From: Mucilaginibacter rigui | GTDB taxonomy: Bacteria; Bacteroidota; Bacteroidia; Sphingobacteriales; Sphingobacteriaceae | DNA length: 64,000 nt | Reading direction: 5' to 3' | Assembly (NCBI RefSeq): GCF_014773275.1 | Contig: NZ_JACWMW010000002.1 | Location: forward strand, 1,116,001 to 1,180,000 | Shown: one piece after another, positions 37,824-46,496 of the stretch | Numbering within the stretch: the first letter of the stretch is position 1 | How the letters are laid out: every line of letters starts with the position of its first letter | Translations under genes and position numbers: made by a program | The notes under the pieces: model-generated | What the model saw: the letters and a program-made list of their open reading frames with translations, nothing else | Databases searched by the model: none | What the model was told of the DNA's origin: nothing

Positions 37824-38552
37824 CTATTTCCCTATTAAAGCAGGGTCGAACACACTTTTATCTATCAGCTGGTTTGCTTTAATATCCTGATAAACTTCGG
37901 TTTGCAATAGTTTATCATTAATGTAAAACTTACAAAGGGTTTCGCTCCAGGCGCCTTCTACCAGTTTATGCTCCTCAAAAGTAGCTTCCATTTTGCCGTT
38001 TTTATCGTACTTAAAATAACGTACGGCTACCAGTTTTTCCTTATCTATCCAAAGCTGGTTCACCTTCTCGTCATCATTAGCCGATCCTAAAACATAAACC
38101 GCTTTCCCTTTCCAGGTACTTTCGTGGCTCTTGCTCAGGTCGAAATGCAGGGTGTTAAAATGCGCAAACACCCGGTCGATGGTGGTAAAATACATGCCGC
38201 CCAAAAAGAAGATCAGTTCGTTCTCGTCTTTTGTGGCGCGTACCACTTTATTGTTGCGGAAAACGTACGATGAATCGCCCCGGTAAATAACGCCGTTGCC
38301 TGTTTGCTCGCCAAAATCAATCCGCAGCATATCCGGGTAAACAATACGCTCATGCCATATATCTGTTTTTACCAGTGTATCGTTACGGTAGCGCCCGGTA
38401 GTTTGGGTAAACGTTAATGATGTATGCCATTTGTTATGGTAACGGCTATACATTTTTTTAATAACCTCGGTTGATGTTAGCTGCGTTGGTAACGTAAAAC
38501 CCCATACTGATAGTGTTACTACAAAGGTAAGGATGGACAACAGGCGTTTCAT
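37824..38552 (-). CDS. Exported LolA-fold-like protein
   Basis: The 242-residue protein has a signal peptide. Its strand-rich mature part contains HTSLTFTQTTGRYRNDTLVK, PDMLRIDFGEQTGNGVIYRG and KAVYVLGSANDDEKVNQLWI. This resembles the half-barrel of LolA/LppX-like outer-membrane carrier proteins and related Bacteroidota proteins. It ends 21 bases before the start of the MBL-fold gene on the same strand, so the two may be cotranscribed. The ligand is unknown and true LolA function is not claimed. Confidence 0.66.
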   Translation of the reverse strand: MKRLLSILTFVVTLSVWGFTLPTQLTSTEVIKKMYSRYHNKWHTSLTFTQTTGRYRNDTLVKTDIWHERIVYPDMLRIDFGEQTGNGVIYRGDSSYVFRNNKVVRATKDENELIFFLGGMYFTTIDRVFAHFNTLHFDLSKSHESTWKGKAVYVLGSANDDEKVNQLWIDKEKLVAVRYFKYDKNGKMEATFEEHKLVEGAWSETLCKFYINDKLLQTEVYQDIKANQLIDKSVFDPALIGK

Positions 38553-38573
38553 ATAATCAGGGATATTTACGCA

Positions 38574-39470
38574 CTATGCGGTTAATTCTTCATAAGCGGC
38601 GGTAAGGCTGCGCTGTATGCCATCGCCCTGCCATTCGGTTACGCCCGGTATTGAGGTGCTGGCTAAAATTTGCTCTTTGGTTTTGCCGGCTTTTATGCTG
38701 CTATCAACATAAGCCACAAGTTTTTCCATGTAGTTTTGCATGGCTTTCAGATCGGCCATGGTGCCGGTAACTTTTACGGGGTCGAACGCGTGGCCAAAAA
38801 CAAATATGGTATCCTTGTTAAATTGCTTTTGCGCCTGCTCTAAAGCCACGGCCCAGTGCTTGCATGATGCACCTGCACTACGGTCAACGTAGGGGTGCAT
38901 GCGGTTAAACACCTGGTCGCCGCAATGTACAATGTTGGCATGCTCAAAGTGTATAAAGCTATCGCCATTGGTATGGCCGGGGCCAAAATAGTAGGCGGTA
39001 ATGCGCTCGTCGCCAACTTTAACCTTCCATTTATCGGTGTAGGTAATGTTGGGGTATAGCTGCTTATCGTCGGTATTTTGCTTTGCGGCAGCTGCTTTTT
39101 GGTTGGTTAACGAGTTGGCATGCGCTGCAACGTTTTTAGCGATGCCTTTAAAAGAAATATTACCACTGGTATGGTCGCCATGGTGGTGGGTGTTTATCAG
39201 CCATTGAAAAGGCTGGTCGCTTTTCTTTTTAAGCTCGGTTATCAGGTGTGTTGCCGGCTCAGGGAATTCGGCATCAACACAAACAATACCTTCTTTATTC
39301 ACCATCCAAATAATGGTACCGCCCTGCTCGGTAAAAATGCCTACGTTGTTGCGTAGCGGGGTAAGTTTATATTCTGGAGCGGCCAGCATTGCAGCAAGGC
39401 TTTTATTACTTAAAAACGACAGCGAACCGGCAGCTAAGGCGGTGTTTATTAAAAATTTACGACGTTCCAT
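38574..39470 (-). CDS. Tat-exported metallo-beta-lactamase-fold hydrolase
   Basis: The 298-residue protein starts MERRKFLINTALAAGSLSFL, a likely Tat or Sec signal. It carries the zinc motif HHHGDH at residues 95-100 (HxHxDH), with later ligands in YFGPGHTNGD and FGHAFDP. This is the metallo-beta-lactamase superfamily in its glyoxalase II/quorum-type fold. True beta-lactamases of class B also use HxHxD, so substrate cannot be read from the motif alone. It lies next to the LolA-like gene and is predicted periplasmic. Confidence 0.87.
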   Translation of the reverse strand: MERRKFLINTALAAGSLSFLSNKSLAAMLAAPEYKLTPLRNNVGIFTEQGGTIIWMVNKEGIVCVDAEFPEPATHLITELKKKSDQPFQWLINTHHHGDHTSGNISFKGIAKNVAAHANSLTNQKAAAAKQNTDDKQLYPNITYTDKWKVKVGDERITAYYFGPGHTNGDSFIHFEHANIVHCGDQVFNRMHPYVDRSAGASCKHWAVALEQAQKQFNKDTIFVFGHAFDPVKVTGTMADLKAMQNYMEKLVAYVDSSIKAGKTKEQILASTSIPGVTEWQGDGIQRSLTAAYEELTA

Positions 39471-39565
39471 ATAGTTAGAGATAGATATTAGATGACCAGA
39501 GATCAGTTAAAGTTATGTTTTATTTTAAAGTATTAGTCCTGCTTTAAGGATTTAGAATTTTCCAA

Positions 39566-40423
39566 TTAATACTGATGAAACGCATCCGACACAAATTGCA
39601 GCACAACGGGTAACGATGCGCGCCAGTAAGTCCAGTTATGGGCGCCATCCCTAACACGGTACTCATGCGGAATTTCTTTTTTACGCATCAGGTTATGTAC
39701 CAAGCCATTGCCTTCGTATAAAAAGTCATCATCACCAACATCCATAAACCAGCGCACGGCTTTTTTCTGTGCGTCGGGCATGGCGTTCATCAGGGGTATT
39801 ACGCTATAGCGGTTATAATAGTTGCTTATGGTACTATCGGGCAGGTTAGGGTTATTTTTGCTGAGGCCGGCCTTTGCATCATCTAAACTCAGGAAACCCG
39901 TGGCCGCGCTCAGCGGGCATGCAGATGAGAACATCTCCGGGTGGTGCAGGGCGTATACAAAACTGCCGCCGCCGCCCATGCTAAGGCCTGCCACCGCGCG
40001 GAAACGCTTGTCGGTTTTTACGCGGTATTTTTTCTCAACAAAAGGCATCAGTTCATTAAAAAAGAAGTCTTCATAATTCCAGTCGCCTTTTATATCGTTA
40101 AAGTAACCCCGCCTGCCTGTATTGGCATCGGGCATAATAATGATCATCGGGGTGGCAATACCATCGCGGATGGCCTTATCGGTAATGTTAAGCACCTCGC
40201 CAAATTGTACCCAGCCGGTTTGGTCGTCACCGGCACCATGCAGCAGGTAAAGTATGGGGTAACTGCGGCCGCTGCTCTCATAATCAGGCGGCAGGTAAAC
40301 GGCGTACTTGCGTTCACTTTTCAGGATCTTACTGGTGAGGGTTAAATTATCATAAACCTTACCGGTTTGCGCGAATAACAGCAGCGGGCAAAGCGATAGC
40401 AACAGTACAGAAAGTTTTTTCAT
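39566..40423 (-). CDS. Secreted alpha/beta-hydrolase esterase (esterase D/feruloyl type)
   Basis: The 285-residue protein has a signal peptide (MKKLSVLLLSLCPLLLFAQ) and an alpha/beta-hydrolase core. Ser148 lies in the nucleophile elbow GLSMGGGGS, Asp272-type acidic residues and DGAHNWTYW carry the histidine, and the oxyanion region is YLLHGAGDDQTGW. This is the esterase D/FrsA-like group often linked to feruloyl or acetylxylan esterases. The actual ester is unknown. It is divergent from the GT39 paralogue 2 gene and lies just before a repeat-rich intergenic region. Confidence 0.86.
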   Translation of the reverse strand: MKKLSVLLLSLCPLLLFAQTGKVYDNLTLTSKILKSERKYAVYLPPDYESSGRSYPILYLLHGAGDDQTGWVQFGEVLNITDKAIRDGIATPMIIIMPDANTGRRGYFNDIKGDWNYEDFFFNELMPFVEKKYRVKTDKRFRAVAGLSMGGGGSFVYALHHPEMFSSACPLSAATGFLSLDDAKAGLSKNNPNLPDSTISNYYNRYSVIPLMNAMPDAQKKAVRWFMDVGDDDFLYEGNGLVHNLMRKKEIPHEYRVRDGAHNWTYWRASLPVVLQFVSDAFHQY

Positions 40424-40945
40424 GAAGGTTTAAATTTGGTTTGTGCAACAGGGGCGTTTGCGGTTGGTTAAATTTAGGGATAAATTTTAGTTGTTATATT
40501 GTTTGATTGTTAAATTGTTGGGTGAGGGAATCACTATTTACATGGCGTTGCCTTCGGCCCGCGCTTTCTGCTCATACGCGCACAGGCGTTAGCCACAGTG
40601 CCGGTATCCGCTACAATCGCTAACGCATTTTTGAACCCTGATTTACCTGATTAAGGATTTGAGGACTGGTAATGAACGCGCGGTGGCCTGCAGAAAAGCG
40701 GGCCAAAAGGTAAAGCCTGTGCGGGGGGGGGGCTTTTTCTGTCTTGATCTTTGCTTCTTTCTATCAAGAGAAAGAAGTAGCCTCCGCGTCAATGAGCGGC
40801 GGATTATTATAGTGGTTAGAATAGTTGTTAATTGACCTAAAGAGATGGCTTCATGCCTCGCAGTGAAGATACGCGGGGAGGGGGTTAACAAACATTTTTA
40901 CCCCAATGCTCAATTTTCCCCGTATCTCATTAACTTTACCCACAC
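40424..40945. other. 522-base intergenic region with repeats
   Basis: It holds one copy of the dispersed 80-base repeat (40548-40627), a run of ten Gs (40723-40732), and a CTTCTTTC-N8-GAAAGAAG inverted repeat near 40754. The run of Gs is followed by CTTTTTCT. No convincing gene is present; the open frame on the minus strand at 40643-40891 lacks family resemblance. Confidence 0.6.
40548..40627 (-). repeat. Dispersed intergenic repeat, copy A
   Basis: On the minus strand it contains GCGTTAGCGATTG, AGCGGATACCGGC, CTAACGCCTGTGC and AGCAGAAAGCGCGGGCC. The same series of words recurs at 54711-54773 and 62395-62472 with 70-80% apparent identity. Confidence 0.75.
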
Positions 40946-42610
40946 ATGCAACAACCACCCGCCGATAGAACCAAATGGCTTTACCTTTTTATAGGGCTGG
41001 CTGTTCTGCTAAATTTCAGCGGGTTGTTTATCCCCATACTGGCGCCTGATGGTACCCTTTACGCAGTAATTGCCAAAACCATGGTGCAGCGTAACGATTA
41101 CGTGCAGCTGTTTGTACACAATGCCGACTGGCTGGATAAGCCGCATTTTCCGTTTTGGGTAACCGCATTTTCGTTTAAGCTTTTTGGCTTTACCACCTGG
41201 GCCTACAAAATGCCGGGTATTTTATTTATGCTGATGGGGGCAGCCTATACCTATAAACTGGCCAGGGCGCTTTACACAAAAGAGATCGCCTTGTGGTCGG
41301 TGTTGATTTTGCTTACTGCACAACACATCATCCTATCAAATAACGATGTACGTGCTGAGCCTTACTTAACCGGGCTGGTCATTGCTTCGGTTTATCATTT
41401 TTATAGGGCTTATAGCAGCAAAAGTTTCTGGCAACTGGTACTTGCATCGCTGTTTACCGCTTGCGCTATCATGACTAAGGGGATGTTTGCACTGATCCCT
41501 ATTGGCGGGGCTATAGTTGGGCACCTGGCCATCACCAAACAATGGAAACAGCTTTTTAACCTGCGCTGGCTGCTTGCCGCTGTATTGATATTGATATTTA
41601 TCCTGCCCGAGATATATTGCCTGTATGAGCAGTTTGATGCGCACCCCGAGAAACTGGTGTTTGATACGCACGGGGTATCGGGCATCAAATTCTTTTTTTG
41701 GGATAGCCAGTTTGGGCGCTTCTTTAATACCGGCCCAATCAAAGGTCACGGCGACCCCAGTTTTTTTGTGCATACCACACTTTGGGCGTTTTTGCCATGG
41801 TCGTTGGTATTGTTTGCCGCTATATGGCATTTTATAAAAACAGGGGTAAAGGATGTGCAGAAACGCGAGTGGTTTTGCATTAGCGGGGCATTGCTTACCT
41901 TCCTGCTGTTTTCGGCATCAAAATTCCAGTTGCCACATTACCTGAATATTGTGTTCCCGTTTTTTGCTATTATCGCAGCGCAATACCTGGTGGGTTTGCA
42001 ATCCGAGCGTACAATAAAAACCATCAGGACGGTACAGATAGGGCTGGTGACTTTGCTGCTTGTGGTAATAGCCGCACTGCATTACTTTTTTAAACCCAGT
42101 GAGTTTTGGTGGGATAACGGGCTTACAATATTGGTATGGCTTGCGCTGCTGATTATACTGCCGGGCAATTTTGCCAATACCGATTTCAGGCAAACGGCTG
42201 TCCGTACACTCATTGTAGCTTTTGTGGTGAACCTGTATCTGAACCTGGTTTTTTATCCATCGCTATTAAAGTACCAGGCCGGTAGCGAAGCCGCTGTTTG
42301 GATAAACCGACACAACCCGCAAAACCTGCCCGTTGTACAAAGCTGGGAGGATGCCAATTACCCGATGGAGTTTTACCTTAACCAACCGCTTACGGTGGTT
42401 AGTGAAGATGGCTCGGGCAAATTACCGGCACCGCCATTTATATTTTACGGCCCGGCCACTGTGGCAACATCATTAGCTATAAAAGGTTATAAGGTTGAGC
42501 ATTTAGCATCGTTTCAGCGGTATTGGGTATCAAGGCTTAAGCCTGCTTTTTTAAACAAAGCCACCCGCCAAAAACAGGTTAACCCCATGGAAGTAGTAAT
42601 GGTGAAATAA
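40946..42610 (+). CDS. GT39/ArnT-like membrane glycosyltransferase, paralogue 2
   Basis: The 554-residue integral membrane protein has the same plan as the gene at 30963-32615. The first loop holds PILAPDGTLYAVIAKTMVQR and WLDKPHFPFW, then LSNNDVRAEPYL and ACAIMTKGMF, and about ten helices follow. These acidic motifs are typical of GT-C polyprenyl-phosphate-sugar transferases of the PMT/ArnT group. The two paralogues differ mainly in the C-terminal third. The acceptor is unknown. The gene is preceded by a TAACTTTA box that is one base off the TAnnTTTG consensus. Confidence 0.84.
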   Translation: MQQPPADRTKWLYLFIGLAVLLNFSGLFIPILAPDGTLYAVIAKTMVQRNDYVQLFVHNADWLDKPHFPFWVTAFSFKLFGFTTWAYKMPGILFMLMGAAYTYKLARALYTKEIALWSVLILLTAQHIILSNNDVRAEPYLTGLVIASVYHFYRAYSSKSFWQLVLASLFTACAIMTKGMFALIPIGGAIVGHLAITKQWKQLFNLRWLLAAVLILIFILPEIYCLYEQFDAHPEKLVFDTHGVSGIKFFFWDSQFGRFFNTGPIKGHGDPSFFVHTTLWAFLPWSLVLFAAIWHFIKTGVKDVQKREWFCISGALLTFLLFSASKFQLPHYLNIVFPFFAIIAAQYLVGLQSERTIKTIRTVQIGLVTLLLVVIAALHYFFKPSEFWWDNGLTILVWLALLIILPGNFANTDFRQTAVRTLIVAFVVNLYLNLVFYPSLLKYQAGSEAAVWINRHNPQNLPVVQSWEDANYPMEFYLNQPLTVVSEDGSGKLPAPPFIFYGPATVATSLAIKGYKVEHLASFQRYWVSRLKPAFLNKATRQKQVNPMEVVMVK

Positions 42611-42812
42611 TTATATAAACCCTTGTATCACATTGTTTAACGCCTGCGTAATATAATCACCGGGTGAAAATATAAATACATGCTGATCTTATGAGCGCAT
42701 CACTCTTTATTTTTAAGCCTTTAATGCTTGTGCAAAAGCATGGCTATTGCCCGCAATTTCCCTGGTAATTGCCGGCAATGCATAAAGGTGATGAGGGATG
42801 ATGCGTTCTTTT

Positions 42813-45377
42813 TTAAGCAATAACCCCACCCATCAGCGGATCAGAATAGCTTGAGTTACCTGTTTCTACCCTGCCTGCATAACGCTTTTCGAAATCGCTG
42901 TAGCCTTTTACTTTGATGCTGAAATCATACCAGCCATGCTGTTTGCCCAAATCGAGTTTGATGGTTTGCGGGGCAAAGCTTTCCTGTTGAATGGTTAGCT
43001 GTTTTGCGCCGGTTTTGTAAGCGTTATCAACCACATCAACCGTTACAGGCGTATTAGTGCCAATAAGCCAAAAGGTAAGCACCACATTGCCTGTTAATTT
43101 TTTCCCGTTGGTTTGATAGGTGAACTGCACGCCAATGCCGGGGTCGTTAGCATTGCCTTTAAATGCACGGTAAAAACCGTTTGGCCCGTAGGTGCGCAGG
43201 TAATAGTTATCGTTCTCAAATTCGTTTAGCGGCCAGTTGTCGGTCAGTGTATCGCCCGCTTTGGCGGCATAGCTCCAGGTGCGTACGGCTTCCATTTTCT
43301 GCGGATTATGGAAAGAGGTATAGTTACCCGGGGCATAAACGTTGAACGGCGCACCAACTGCTTGCGCACCAAAAACAGTATTGCCTGCCTTAAATTTAAT
43401 TTCGAAGCTTTTTTTATCCTCGCTTAACATACCATCGGCATAAAGCTCATATGGCAAGGCACATGATGGTTTGATGCCCGGTTCCTGTTTTGGCATGTAA
43501 GGCGAGGCGTGCGGCGCTTTTTTGATCAGCGCTATATCATCAGCGGTTAACAGCTTATAATCATCAGGTAGTTTTTTAAATTGCGCCTTATGGATGCCTT
43601 CTGCAGATGTTTCTTTATTCAAAAAGTGAAGCGGTGCCAGTTTCTCACCATGATACGGCCTGAAGACCGATGTAAGGTCGCCACAAACAGTTCTGCGCCA
43701 CTCGCTGATGTTACTTTCCTTGATTTTTTTTCCTGTTTTTTTAGCGATAAATTTCTCTAAAAACTGCAGGCTCGATGTATGATCAAATACTTCAGAATTT
43801 ACGTAGCCACCCCGGCTCCATGGCGAGGCAACGATCATCGGCACCCGGTAACCCAAGCCAATGGCGTTTTCGCGGTCGTAATTATTAGGGAAACCTTTGC
43901 GCTCTTTTTCCTGTTCTAAGGTTACAAACTCTACGCGCGTATCAATCCCGTCAGATACCTTGCCGGTGCCTTTTTTGTGCGAATGAGGGGCGGTAAAAGG
44001 CGGAATATGGTCGAAATATCCGTCGTTTTCGTCGTAAGTGAGTATAAAAATGGTCTTTTTCCAAACCTCGGGGTTATGTGTAAGTATATCCAAAACTTCC
44101 GACAGATACCAGGCCCCATACCATGGCGCACCGGGATGATCGGAGAAGTTCTCTGGCGCGGTAAGCCACGATACGGTTGGCAATTTGCCGGTTTTTACAT
44201 CCTGCCTGAATTGGTAAAGCACATCACCTTTAGGTACCTGCATTTCGCGTTCAACACCATTGTCATTATATTTTAGCGTGGTAAGTTTATGATAATCATG
44301 GTCGCCTTTATTAGTGGTAAAAGCCTTAAGGTGCAGGTTTTTTTCGCGTGCGGAGAGCTTGTCGAAAGCGTCGGGTTCTAAAATAGCTTTGTTATTGTTA
44401 ATGCTATCCAGTTCTTCCTGTAGTTGTTTTAACTGTTTTTTTACTTTAGCACGACTGCTATCATCGGCAGGGAGGCTATTCAATTTTGCCCGGGTATCTG
44501 CAATCTGTTTTGGTAATGCAATTAGCTGGCGTTTTAAATGTGCTATATGCTTATCGTGCAATTTAACATTGTACTGTTTAAAAAATTCCAGATTATTATC
44601 GGTAAAGTTTGATAGCCAGGCATCCTCCTCGCCTTCAAAACCAACCCCAACTGAGATCTCGTTTTGGTAACATTTCCAGGAGATGCCGTTATCTTCCAAA
44701 CGTTCGGGGAAGGTGGTCCAGTCGAGTGTGCCGAAATCAGAATCTTCATTCCACACGTTTGGCCTCGAATTTTCATCCTGTTCCTTACGGATAGTCCCAC
44801 TCCACAAAAAGTGGCGGTTAGGTGTAGTGCCGGTTAACGATGAGCAAAAATGCTGATCGCAAACGGTAAAGGCATCTGCCAGGGCGTAATTAAATGGGAG
44901 ATCACTCCGGTTATGAAAGCCCAGCGTTAATGGCATATCTTTATATTCTTCATTGCCAGACCTTTTTTCATTAAGCCATTGGTCAAACTTGCCATCGTTG
45001 CGGGCGTTTACCTGGTTGCTCCAGCTGTGCGGTAACGAGCTCATCCAGGTTGACCGTGTGTTTTTGATATCGAGGTGGAACGGGGCGTAAGTTTCGCCCT
45101 TTTTGTTTGATTGCAGCCAAACCGGGTTTTTGTTCGGAAGATCTATAACCCGCGGATCGTTAAAGCCCCGCACACCTTTTAAAGTGCCAAAGCAATGGTC
45201 GAACGAGCGGTTCTCCTGCATGAGTATCACTACGTGTTCGGCATCCATCCAGGTGGAACCCTGAGCGGGGTTAATTGCCATAGCCTTTTGGATAGAGGCA
45301 GGTAATAAGTTTGTTAACCCGGCAGCACCGGTAAGTATGGCGGCCTTTTTTATAAAATCTCTGCGAGTATCTGACAT
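42813..45377 (-). CDS. Phosphocholine-type phospholipase C, Tat-exported
   Basis: The 854-residue protein starts MSDTRRDFIKKAAILTGAAG, a twin-arginine signal. It then has the phosphoesterase domain with HVVILMQENRSFDHCFGT (Glu55-Asn56-Arg57), ALADAFTVCDQHFCSSLTGT and LTYDENDGYFDHIPPFTAPH, which carry the metal ligands. The C-terminal third has two beta-domains of the DUF756 type. This is the arrangement of phosphocholine-specific phospholipase C (acid-phosphatase superfamily) in Proteobacteria and Bacteroidota. Substrate preference between phosphatidylcholine and sphingomyelin is not visible. Confidence 0.92.
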   Translation of the reverse strand: MSDTRRDFIKKAAILTGAAGLTNLLPASIQKAMAINPAQGSTWMDAEHVVILMQENRSFDHCFGTLKGVRGFNDPRVIDLPNKNPVWLQSNKKGETYAPFHLDIKNTRSTWMSSLPHSWSNQVNARNDGKFDQWLNEKRSGNEEYKDMPLTLGFHNRSDLPFNYALADAFTVCDQHFCSSLTGTTPNRHFLWSGTIRKEQDENSRPNVWNEDSDFGTLDWTTFPERLEDNGISWKCYQNEISVGVGFEGEEDAWLSNFTDNNLEFFKQYNVKLHDKHIAHLKRQLIALPKQIADTRAKLNSLPADDSSRAKVKKQLKQLQEELDSINNNKAILEPDAFDKLSAREKNLHLKAFTTNKGDHDYHKLTTLKYNDNGVEREMQVPKGDVLYQFRQDVKTGKLPTVSWLTAPENFSDHPGAPWYGAWYLSEVLDILTHNPEVWKKTIFILTYDENDGYFDHIPPFTAPHSHKKGTGKVSDGIDTRVEFVTLEQEKERKGFPNNYDRENAIGLGYRVPMIVASPWSRGGYVNSEVFDHTSSLQFLEKFIAKKTGKKIKESNISEWRRTVCGDLTSVFRPYHGEKLAPLHFLNKETSAEGIHKAQFKKLPDDYKLLTADDIALIKKAPHASPYMPKQEPGIKPSCALPYELYADGMLSEDKKSFEIKFKAGNTVFGAQAVGAPFNVYAPGNYTSFHNPQKMEAVRTWSYAAKAGDTLTDNWPLNEFENDNYYLRTYGPNGFYRAFKGNANDPGIGVQFTYQTNGKKLTGNVVLTFWLIGTNTPVTVDVVDNAYKTGAKQLTIQQESFAPQTIKLDLGKQHGWYDFSIKVKGYSDFEKRYAGRVETGNSSYSDPLMGGVIA

Positions 45378-45437
45378 AGCGCTAAGTTATCAAACCCAAA
45401 TTAATTGGCTGTAAAGTATAGTAATGATATTATTATA

Positions 45438-45953
45438 TTATTGTAAAGTAAGCACATATAACAAAAGCGGTGCTTCGCCCGGCGGGCTAACCAAACCATT
45501 GCTTACAAAACCGCACCTTTCTAACAAACGTTGTGAGCGTACATTGGCATCTGTTGTGGTAGCAAATATTTTATCCACCTTGTAAGCATCCTTTATATAT
45601 TGTAGGGATGCCAGGCAGGCCTCATAGGCAAACCCGCGCCCTTCAAACCCGGGCAGGAATGCAAAACCCAGATCGGGCTTGTCAAGGTATTCGCGTTTAA
45701 ACAGGCCACACATACCAATGGGTTCGCCGGTGTTGTTAAGGCTCACTAACCAGGGGCCATAACCATATTTGGCATATAAACCCTGCGGGCCATTTGTAAT
45801 GTAATTAACGGCATCATGATGTGTGTTAATATTTCTGTCGCCAATAAATTGTTTCCAGGTTGGTGTATTCAGCAATTCAAAAATAAAGGGGCCATCATCA
45901 GCAGTAAAGCGCCTTAGGTAGAGATTTGTTGATTGAAAGAGCTTATCAGACAT
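45438..45953 (-). CDS. GNAT-family N-acetyltransferase (RimJ/RimL type)
   Basis: The 171-residue protein has the acetyltransferase fold: LYLRRFTADDGPFIFELLNT, then MCGLFKREYLDKPDLGFAFL, GRGFAYEACLASLQYIKDAY (acetyl-CoA-binding region) and TDANVRSQRLLERCGFVSNG. These are the RimJ/RimL-type motifs used for protein or small-molecule acetylation. The substrate is unknown. It is transcribed away from the mutarotase gene and lies 60 bases downstream of the phospholipase C start on the same strand. Confidence 0.9.
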   Translation of the reverse strand: MSDKLFQSTNLYLRRFTADDGPFIFELLNTPTWKQFIGDRNINTHHDAVNYITNGPQGLYAKYGYGPWLVSLNNTGEPIGMCGLFKREYLDKPDLGFAFLPGFEGRGFAYEACLASLQYIKDAYKVDKIFATTTDANVRSQRLLERCGFVSNGLVSPPGEAPLLLYVLTLQ

Positions 45954-46153
45954 ATTAAATCTAAGCTATAAAATTACCTGCAAACAGTACAAATTTTATG
46001 TAAAGGGAAAATCAAAGCTTTGTGACCTCTGTGCTAAACTATATGCAATCACCACTCAGTGCCCGCTGTGGTTAAAACGTTAACCTTGCTTTTCTCGCAA
46101 ACATTTGCTTATTTGTACTACCAATAAACGGATTGCTGCTCATCCAAAAGCCT

Positions 46154-46483
46154 ATGAAAAAATACTGCCTCACCCTCGACTTAAAAGACGATGCCGACCT
46201 GATTGCCCAATACGAAGAGCAGCACAAAGCCATCTGGCCCGAAATAAGGGATAGCATTACTACAGCAGGTATCACCAATATGGAGATCTATCGATTAGGT
46301 ACCCGTCTGTTTATGATCATAGAAGCCAATGAAAGTTTCAATTTTTCAAAAAAGGCCGCTATGGATGCAGGCAACGCCAAAGTACAGCAATGGGAAAACC
46401 TGATGTGGAAATATCAGCAGCCTATAAAAGGTGCGCTTGCCGGCGAGAAATGGGTTTTGATGGATAAAATATTCCAACTATAA
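46154..46483 (+). CDS. L-rhamnose/L-fucose mutarotase-type protein
   Basis: I chose the ATG at 46154, which begins MKKYCLTLDLKDDADLIAQY as in the family. The 109-residue protein belongs to the L-rhamnose mutarotase family (RhaM, DUF718), with the conserved-type EEQHKAIWPEIRDS and IYRLGTRLFMIIEA blocks. It sits 13 bases before the alpha-L-fucosidase gene, so it may well interconvert anomers of L-fucose released by that enzyme. RhaM-like proteins acting on fucose are known. The exact sugar is inferred from the neighbour. Confidence 0.86.
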   Translation: MKKYCLTLDLKDDADLIAQYEEQHKAIWPEIRDSITTAGITNMEIYRLGTRLFMIIEANESFNFSKKAAMDAGNAKVQQWENLMWKYQQPIKGALAGEKWVLMDKIFQL

Positions 46484-46496
46484 ATACACCACAAAT

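Noticed and set aside
40643..40891. Open reading frame of 82 residues on the minus strand
   Set aside because: It lies in a repeat-rich noncoding region with a run of Gs, has no recognisable domain and contains low-complexity residues.
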